From contig AJFK01000471.1 of the NCBI GenBank assembly GCA_000467715.1, forward strand, positions 1 to 23,133: DNA of 23,133 bases, written 5' to 3'. The notes under the pieces are model-generated. The model was not told the DNA's origin, ran no database searches, and saw only the letters and a program-made list of their open reading frames with translations. This stretch comes from Hysterium pulicare CBS 123377 (Eukaryota; Ascomycota; Dothideomycetes; Hysteriales; Hysteriaceae). This document shows, one piece after another, positions 18,331-23,133 of the stretch (positions are counted from its first letter, which is position 1; each line of letters starts with the position of its first letter). Both the position numbers and the translations under genes were made by a program.

Positions 18331-18876
18331 TCGCTATAGGCAAGGCTCATTTAAGGCGTGCGCGGAAAAATTTGATTCTGTCGCCCAGCGCATTGATAGG
18401 TTACAGTAGGTGTGTGTCTAGGCTTCCAATTTGCTACAGTCTCTACTCAACAAGATGCTCCGCTTCGTAATGGTAGCAAGTACGGCATGGCACCGAGCGA
18501 TGCTGCCAACGGATGTTGTTAAGTTCCGTTCCTCTTCAGTGGTTCACAAGCACAACTGGAAACGTCGACACTGAATATTGTGCACAAATCTCATATCTCG
18601 GAGGACTCTACATCAATGCATTAGGAATCAAGCTTGTAGCACAGGCGCAGAGAAGTCAGCGTACAGTGGGCAATCAATACGAGTATGTCAACAATTTGTT
18701 TTTGCTAAAACTTAACGGAGGCTACAAATCGAGACCAATCACCAGCTTTACAGAACTCCATATAGTCTTAGCTCAAGGAGTTAGGTACATTAAAACCCAC
18801 TTCATCTACTCTCGCTCTTCTTCATTCTTCTTCCAATCAGCAAAGCTCATCTAAAATCTTAAGGTCCACGTGAAAC

Positions 18877-19038
18877 TTACATCTTCTCTTGACTTCTGCT
18901 CCTTCTCTCCCCGTTCGCAAGGAGTAACCAGTTGAAAATAATCGAGCCCACAATCATGTAGACAAGGCAATAGGACACCACAACCCAGACCGGAGTCTCT
19001 CCTTTTAGGGCAGCCCAGATAGGATCGACGAATGACAT
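18877..19038 (-). CDS. possible small single-pass membrane protein, 53 aa, or first exon
   Basis: ATG at 19038. The peptide starts MSFVDPIWAALKGETP, has one strong hydrophobic stretch at about residues 17-40 (VWVVVSYCLVYMIVGSII core), then a basic tail (ANGERRSRSQEK). That is the layout of a tiny tail- or signal-anchored membrane protein. The stop codon overlaps a perfect donor: ATG TAA GT contains GTAAGT (18880-18875). Splicing to an AAG acceptor about 50 bases on would only swap the last residue for a few basic ones. It is too short for family recognition and conservation is untested. An overlapping frame in this region is less protein-like. Confidence 0.4.
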   Translation of the reverse strand: MSFVDPIWAALKGETPVWVVVSYCLVYMIVGSIIFNWLLLANGERRSRSQEKM

Positions 19039-19499
19039 GACAGTCGTTGTTTGGAAGTTCTCCCGGATTGTGGAGGGCGCGGAGGTGGAGGGTGGATGTG
19101 ATTGTGGGGGATGACAGATCAGCGGTGATTAGGGAGCATATGTACTGTCTCGGCTGATCATTGAATGAGCTATTGGTTGCCTGCTTGCCCAATAGATTGC
19201 CGTGACACCGACTATTGGTCTGGGAAAATCCTTACCTATCCTGTTTTTGGCGGTTATTGGGTCTCCGAAGATTTTTACCTCGCTATGCATGCATGGGCTG
19301 TGTAAGTTCTCGTCATCAAGGGTAAACATATCTTTAGGAACAAAGTACGTTTTCCCAAAGATATGTTTCAATCATTATGAATTCTATGCTACCCTGATTC
19401 TAGCTTATCGTAGATATACTCTCGATTTGTGCCGATGTAACGCACTTCTTGAATACATGGGCGAGATGGAAATCATCATACTATTTATTCACTACCTAA
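19039..19499. other. intergenic with a perfect inverted repeat
   Basis: No supported gene. It contains a 45-base hairpin at 19324-19368. The rest shows nothing distinctive. Confidence 0.5.
19324..19368. repeat. 12-bp perfect inverted repeat, 21-base spacer
   Basis: AAACATATCTTT (19324-19335) is the exact reverse complement of AAAGATATGTTT (19357-19368), and the flanks of the spacer (GGAAC and GTTTTCC) extend the pairing imperfectly. It lies about 130 bases past the end of the P450 remnant. It could be a transcript-end hairpin, a tiny MITE remnant or a factor site. Confidence 0.7.
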
Positions 19500-20051
19500 C
19501 TAAACTCGTCGCCGTCGAACCTGTAGCTTTGCATTAGCAGACGGAACATAATTATATTCGATCCACCTATTCCCCGGTCTCTCCTTCAACGGCACAACAT
19601 CATAATTCACAACAATATACTCCATCAATATCTTAATAAGATCAACAGTCATATAACTCCCAGGGCAAGACTGTTTACCCAATCCCCAAAACGTAAACGA
19701 AGGATCTGCTTCCGTAGCCGTTCGAAGCAGTACGCCTTTTCTATCGGAGGATTTACAGAGTTCAGATTCCCTTTTCCCAGAGCTAGAAGAGCGTTCCACC
19801 ATGAATCGCTCGGGTGAGGATTTTGAGGGGTTGGGGTAGACTTGCTCATCGTGATGTAGACCCCAAGCTGACACACATACCATAGCTCCTTGTGGCAGAA
19901 CGCTTCCGTTCGGCAAGACGATTCCCTCTGGTGCCATGACCTTGCGCTGTAGTATCTTGATCGCAAAACCAGAGAGCCGCGGTATCGACGGCTGCGAAGG
20001 AGAGTCAGAGACCAACCTTGTGAGAACAATGGAGAGAGTACTTAGGAGCAT
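19500..20051 (-). pseudogene. C-terminal fragment of a cytochrome P450
   Basis: Only the last third of a P450 is present. Visible landmarks are LQRKVMAPEGIVLPNG (the strand region after the K helix), WGLHHDE, a PERF motif (SSPERFMVE) and the heme-cysteine loop WGLGKQSCPG, whose Cys is the axial heme ligand. The chain ends normally after a typical C-terminal sheet. The membrane anchor, I helix (AGxxT) and ExxR are absent: the first ~40 residues of the open frame do not look like P450, and the next gene's stop lies only 84 bases upstream, leaving no space. A normal fungal P450 is ~500 aa, so this is a truncated remnant on the same strand as the SDR gene. It could not bind substrate as it stands. 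Confidence 0.85.
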
Positions 20052-20135
20052 GAAGCAAATCGTCCAAATATGTCGCGCGCTTGCACCACTACACTGAGAC
20101 CAACGCTGTGGGTCCGTCCGTCCTTCCGACTTCCA

Positions 20136-21242
20136 TCACTGCATTTTGTCCTTGTCTTTGTACCAATCAACTGTTCGCTCTAGGCCTTCCTGCAAACTGA
20201 ACCGGGGAGTATAGTGCAATCGTGCCTTCGCTTTGTCAATGTTCATAGTGTGGGTGAGGAAGGTGTACTGCACGGCCGCAACAGACATCTTCGATTCTCG
20301 CCTTCCAAAGGAAAAGAGCCAAACCATCCATTCGGCCAGAAACCCAATGACAACTCCCATAGCCTTAGGGATTGAGACTATCTCGTCGTGGGAAACTGGT
20401 GAACCGAGGAGATTCGAGGTGTTGATAGTAAGGTCCCAGAAAGGGATGTGCTCATCGTTGGTGATGTTGAATACCTCGCCCTCGACACGCTCAGTGGCTA
20501 GTAGAGGAGCTGCGTCGTGAGCTGCTAATAGAGCACGAGCGGCGAGGAGATGGGCGTGGCAAGCATTGCCGACATAGATGAAGTCGAAGAGATTCTTGCC
20601 TCTGCCGAACCGGTACTTTGCCTGCCCGTTCTTGACAACATCCACAATGTTTTGAAAGAAGAGCGGATCGTCAGGGCCAAAAGTCGTGCATTGGCGGATG
20701 GCGCAGGTCAACATGCCACTGGAGTTCTTTCGGTTTGCGGCAAGCACCTCTTGTTCGGAGACTCCTTTGGATAGCGAGTATCCCCGCGATTGCTTTGAGG
20801 CATCGAGCACTGGTAGTTCCTTCACTTCTTTCAATTCCGACACGCCATCATAGCCAACTGAAGCGGTGGACGTGAGCACTAAAGCGCGCACGCTTCCAAC
20901 ACGGTCAGCGGAGGCCAGAAGGTTTCGTGTACCTTCGACATTGACGCGCCAATGAAGACGAGGGTTCAGGTCCATCGATGGCGGGCAGGCCGTGTGGAAG
21001 ATAACTCGCGGCGGGGGCTTCATGTCGGCGAAGGCGGTGTCGACAGCGGACGAGTCGGCAATGTCACCGGTGATGTAAGTTGCAGAGGCATCGCGGCGTG
21101 ATGATCGATTGGTGTCGATGTCAAAAGCATAGACTTTGCACTTGGGTTCAGCCTCGAGGATGGCGGCAACAAGGTGGTGGCCTTGGAATCCACAGCCGCC
21201 GGTCACGAGGACGGAGACGAAACCCTCGTCCGAAAAAGCCAT
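20136..21242 (-). CDS. 3-beta-HSD/SDR family protein, ERG26-like sterol-4-carboxylate 3-dehydrogenase
   Basis: This is a single-exon gene, 368 aa. The NAD(P)-binding glycine motif is TGGCGFQG at 14-21 (G15, G18, G21), after strand VSVLV. The extended-SDR catalytic pair is Y155-x-x-x-K159 (YSLSK), with serines at 125-128 (TSTAS) upstream. RQCTTFGPDDP and FIYVGNACHAHLLAA are the family's later landmarks. A hydrophobic stretch at about 295-313 (MGVVIGFLAEWMVWLFSF) suggests membrane association. ERG26 acts in C-4 demethylation of ergosterol precursors, oxidising the 3-OH with decarboxylation. This protein may instead be a paralog recruited to steroid, triterpenoid or other secondary metabolism; a P450 fragment lies directly downstream. 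The start context CCGCCCATGG is strong. Confidence 0.9.
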   Translation of the reverse strand: MAFSDEGFVSVLVTGGCGFQGHHLVAAILEAEPKCKVYAFDIDTNRSSRRDASATYITGDIADSSAVDTAFADMKPPPRVIFHTACPPSMDLNPRLHWRVNVEGTRNLLASADRVGSVRALVLTSTASVGYDGVSELKEVKELPVLDASKQSRGYSLSKGVSEQEVLAANRKNSSGMLTCAIRQCTTFGPDDPLFFQNIVDVVKNGQAKYRFGRGKNLFDFIYVGNACHAHLLAARALLAAHDAAPLLATERVEGEVFNITNDEHIPFWDLTINTSNLLGSPVSHDEIVSIPKAMGVVIGFLAEWMVWLFSFGRRESKMSVAAVQYTFLTHTMNIDKAKARLHYTPRFSLQEGLERTVDWYKDKDKMQ

Positions 21243-22013
21243 GGGCGGTGATGTAGATGGATACAGTAGTAGTGGTGTTGAGCTTGATCAACGAGCTATG
21301 AAGGGGCAAGCGCGTGTACGAGTGAAAGGAATGGAGTGAAGGAGTTGATTGATTGTTGGCCGACGCCGCAACGACGCCGCAACGACGCCGCACACATCAT
21401 ACCACCGGTACACAAGTTGGCATCAAGAGGGAGACTTTGGGCCGTGCACTCAATGTAGATAAAAACTCTCATTTGTTTATTTATTTTACCGGAACTGTGG
21501 TATCCAGACAACGTGAAACATGTCGAGGACCGGAAATTGTTTCTGGCGCGGTGGATCTGAATGGGTTGCGGCGCTGCGCATGCGTATTGTCATTCCTTTG
21601 ATTCCTTTAGATGTTGTATCTGAATACATGCGTTTTCCAATGTGTGTAGGGGCTGGGGCTGAATGTATTGGTTGTGCTTGATATCCATTAGACTTGATTT
21701 ATCTCGCCGGACAATTGCAGGACTAAGACTCTTACAGGTCAAGGGTTCGTGACATTGCGCAAGGCGATACAGTCCGAGCAATCTTGATTGTTAGCAAGTT
21801 TCTCATGAGATTGGTGCAGCGGCGCTCAGCGATTGATTGATTTGTCGTTATCTTTGGCCTATGATGAGCAAAACCTTCAAACTTCATCATAATAAACCCA
21901 AATCCATGACATAAAAACAGGGTGCTAATCATTTCCATTTCAAGTACCACACAGTCGTAAATCCTCCTTTTCTCCGCTGGAGACACTGCCTAGGAGCTTA
22001 CTCTTAAATCCCA
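21243..22013. other. intergenic, SDR promoter and downstream region of the 193-aa gene
   Basis: About 770 bases without a supported gene. It holds an 11-bp triple repeat (21361-21393) about 120 bases upstream of the SDR start. No TATA box was noted. The remaining short frames have no recognisable content. Confidence 0.5.
21361..21393. repeat. 11-bp tandem repeat, three copies
   Basis: Three copies of CGACGCCGCAA (the last ends AC), 21361-21371, 21372-21382 and 21383-21393, in the upstream region of the SDR gene. The core GCGGCGTCG on the minus strand is GC-rich against its surroundings. Confidence 0.8.
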
Positions 22014-22650
22014 TTAAGCCTGCGGTGAATCCCAAACTCTCGGGTCTATGATAAGACGGCCTGCCTTGGTGACACTGAAGACACCATCCTCATCGGTTAG
22101 CTCCTCCGCACGTAAATAATACGTAGGGTAGACCGACTCAGGTGGGCCGTAGAACAAGTCGATGTGGACCTGGAGGGCGTCTTTATAGTCAATTCTGAAG
22201 TCGTACCAGGTGTTTTTTTTTGGTGGAAGCGTCCCAAATCGCTCGAAGGGGATTCCATTCCGATTATAGCGTTTTACCAAGAGAGTATCATCTCTGGCGC
22301 TGCGAGCATCCGCAATGAAAATCAAATCCTGCTGCATGAAAGGGTGCTGGAATTGCTCTTTGAGCACCCAGTCCTGACAATCCTTCTCAGAGGCGCCAAT
22401 GAAATCGGTCTCGAAGGTTTCGTCGTCCTTCAGCCGTTTTTTGAATCCCTCTGCGGTCTTCGGGCAAACATGCGATTCGACGAGATAAAAGAAAGGGACT
22501 TCCCAAGTCGGTGTAACGTCCCAGGTATGATTTGTAGCCTTGCAAATAAACTGTGAATACTAATCAACTTTAAGAGCTTCTTCCATACAGATTAGTTTAA
22601 CCTACGGGCTTCGCCTCCTTGGCAACGCAGAATAGCAAGACGCCTGTCAT
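22014..22650 (-). CDS. hypothetical protein, two exons, 193 aa
   Basis: The main frame runs on the minus strand from 22550 to 22014 with no stop. It opens directly after a CACAG acceptor (22555-22551), behind an in-frame stop. A 55-nt intron (22605-22551, donor GTAGG) joins it in phase 0 to a 15-codon first exon at 22650-22606 (MTGVLLFCVAKEAKP). The product is soluble, acidic and aromatic-rich. Landmarks are HVCPKTAEGF, EKDCQDW, HPFMQQDLIFIADA, NTWYDFRIDY and LTDEDGVFSV. The layout (a beta strand, FIADA, then a late DEDGVF) is faintly like the DUF6924 proteins, which I offer only as a lead. Exon 1 is hydrophobic but short for a signal peptide. The gene sits at the edge of the AT-rich block, with its promoter running into it. 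The first exon is less certain than the second. Confidence 0.6.
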
Positions 22651-22659
22651 GATAGAGAC

Positions 22660-23133
22660 AGTGTTTTGAATGTGAAATATAGATTTAATCCTAAGTAGAA
22701 AGTAAGGGAATTACAAAGAGTAAGTCTTAACTAGTTTAAGAATAAGTTTAGGTAGAAGTTATATTTAAACCTTGCGTAAAAAGAAGCGTAGCATAGTAAA
22801 GAACTTATATTTTAAGTAGTAGCAAGTATATAAGTTAAAACAAAAATATTCTACAAAATAAAGTATATTAAACTTTAATATTTAGTTCTTTACCTTTTAT
22901 TAGTTTAAATAAAATATATATATAGTAAAGTTTAATTAATAATATAACTAGTACTAAATATTTAATACTATTTATTATATTTTTTTATTAATATTAAGTA
23001 TTTTTTTAATTAATTTAAATTAATACTTTTACTATAATAAATTTATTAAAGTATTAATTAATTTAACTTTTTTATTACTAGTATTTAATTTTAAATTAAT
23101 ATATTATATTATTAATATTAAAAATAAATTTTA
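22660..23133. other. extremely AT-rich block, RIP-like, no gene
   Basis: The base composition changes within about 100 bases of 22660, and by 22860 the sequence is almost only A and T, rich in TAAT, TTAA and TATT, with very few G or C. No open frame survives. In Pezizomycotina such blocks are usually repeats whose C bases were changed to T by RIP. The original element cannot be identified, and the block continues past the window's end. Confidence 0.8.

Larger units (their letters stand above)
17889..18876. other. intergenic with a diverged direct repeat
   Basis: About 1 kb without a supported gene. The left end holds the promoter of the beta-lactamase-like gene. Two similar ~60-base segments lie at 18087-18147 and 18271-18330. 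A plus-strand frame at 18513-18854 lacks an ATG at its start and has no recognisable domain, so it is not called. Confidence 0.5.

Noticed and set aside
18513-18854. 113-codon plus-strand frame in the gap right of the beta-lactamase-like gene
   Set aside because: It does not begin with ATG, and it has no signal peptide, domain or coherent composition.
14167-21242. A complete secondary-metabolite cluster (regulator, hydrolase, P450, SDR)
   Set aside because: No backbone synthase, no transporter and only a P450 fragment; the gene content does not support a functional cluster.
1-23133. CRISPR array, bacterial operon or phage features
   Set aside because: Spliceosomal introns and fungal gene families show that this is eukaryotic nuclear DNA, and no regularly spaced repeats of CRISPR type are present.

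Overview
The window looks like nuclear DNA of a filamentous ascomycete (Pezizomycotina). The reasons are short spliceosomal introns (49 to 96 nt, mostly GTAAG-type donors and CAG/AAG/TAG acceptors), fungal gene families (a Zn2Cys6 regulator, DUF1996, an RNase F1-type ribonuclease, an ARB_00930-like secreted beta-lactamase fold, an ERG26-like sterol dehydrogenase), many small secreted proteins, and a final block of almost pure A/T like those left by repeat-induced point mutation (RIP). I cannot name the species.

Left part (1-8 kb): a DUF885 metallopeptidase-like gene (167-1924, +) is followed by about 2.2 kb of low coding content with a diverged duplicated segment. Next come a small membrane-anchored protein (4170-4763, -), a decayed gene for a secreted Cys-containing protein with four 23-codon Met-rich repeats (5861-6750), and the 5' stump of a CrtC/kievitone-hydratase-like gene (7111-7329).

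Middle part (8-14 kb): an RNase F1-like secreted ribonuclease in two exons (8815-9306), in which Gln stands where the family has a catalytic His; a GNAT acetyltransferase (10663-11229); a two-exon, 98-aa, eight-cysteine secreted protein (11502-11876, -); and a four-exon DUF1996 secreted protein (12670-13879). The 98-aa and DUF1996 genes diverge from a shared 0.8-kb region.

Right part (14-22.7 kb): every recognised gene is on the minus strand. These are a four-exon Zn2Cys6 regulator, a secreted serine beta-lactamase-like protein, a possible 53-aa single-pass membrane protein, a C-terminal fragment of a cytochrome P450, an ERG26-like 3-beta-HSD/SDR, and a two-exon 193-aa protein of unknown function. 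The last ~450 bases are extremely AT-rich and carry no gene.

Taken together the window reads as a gene-sparse, fast-changing accessory region: intact secreted-protein genes are mixed with gene fragments and diverged repeats, next to an AT-rich block. I see no complete biosynthetic cluster and no mobile element that I can name. All exon joins were worked out by eye from splice signals, reading frame and family resemblance.
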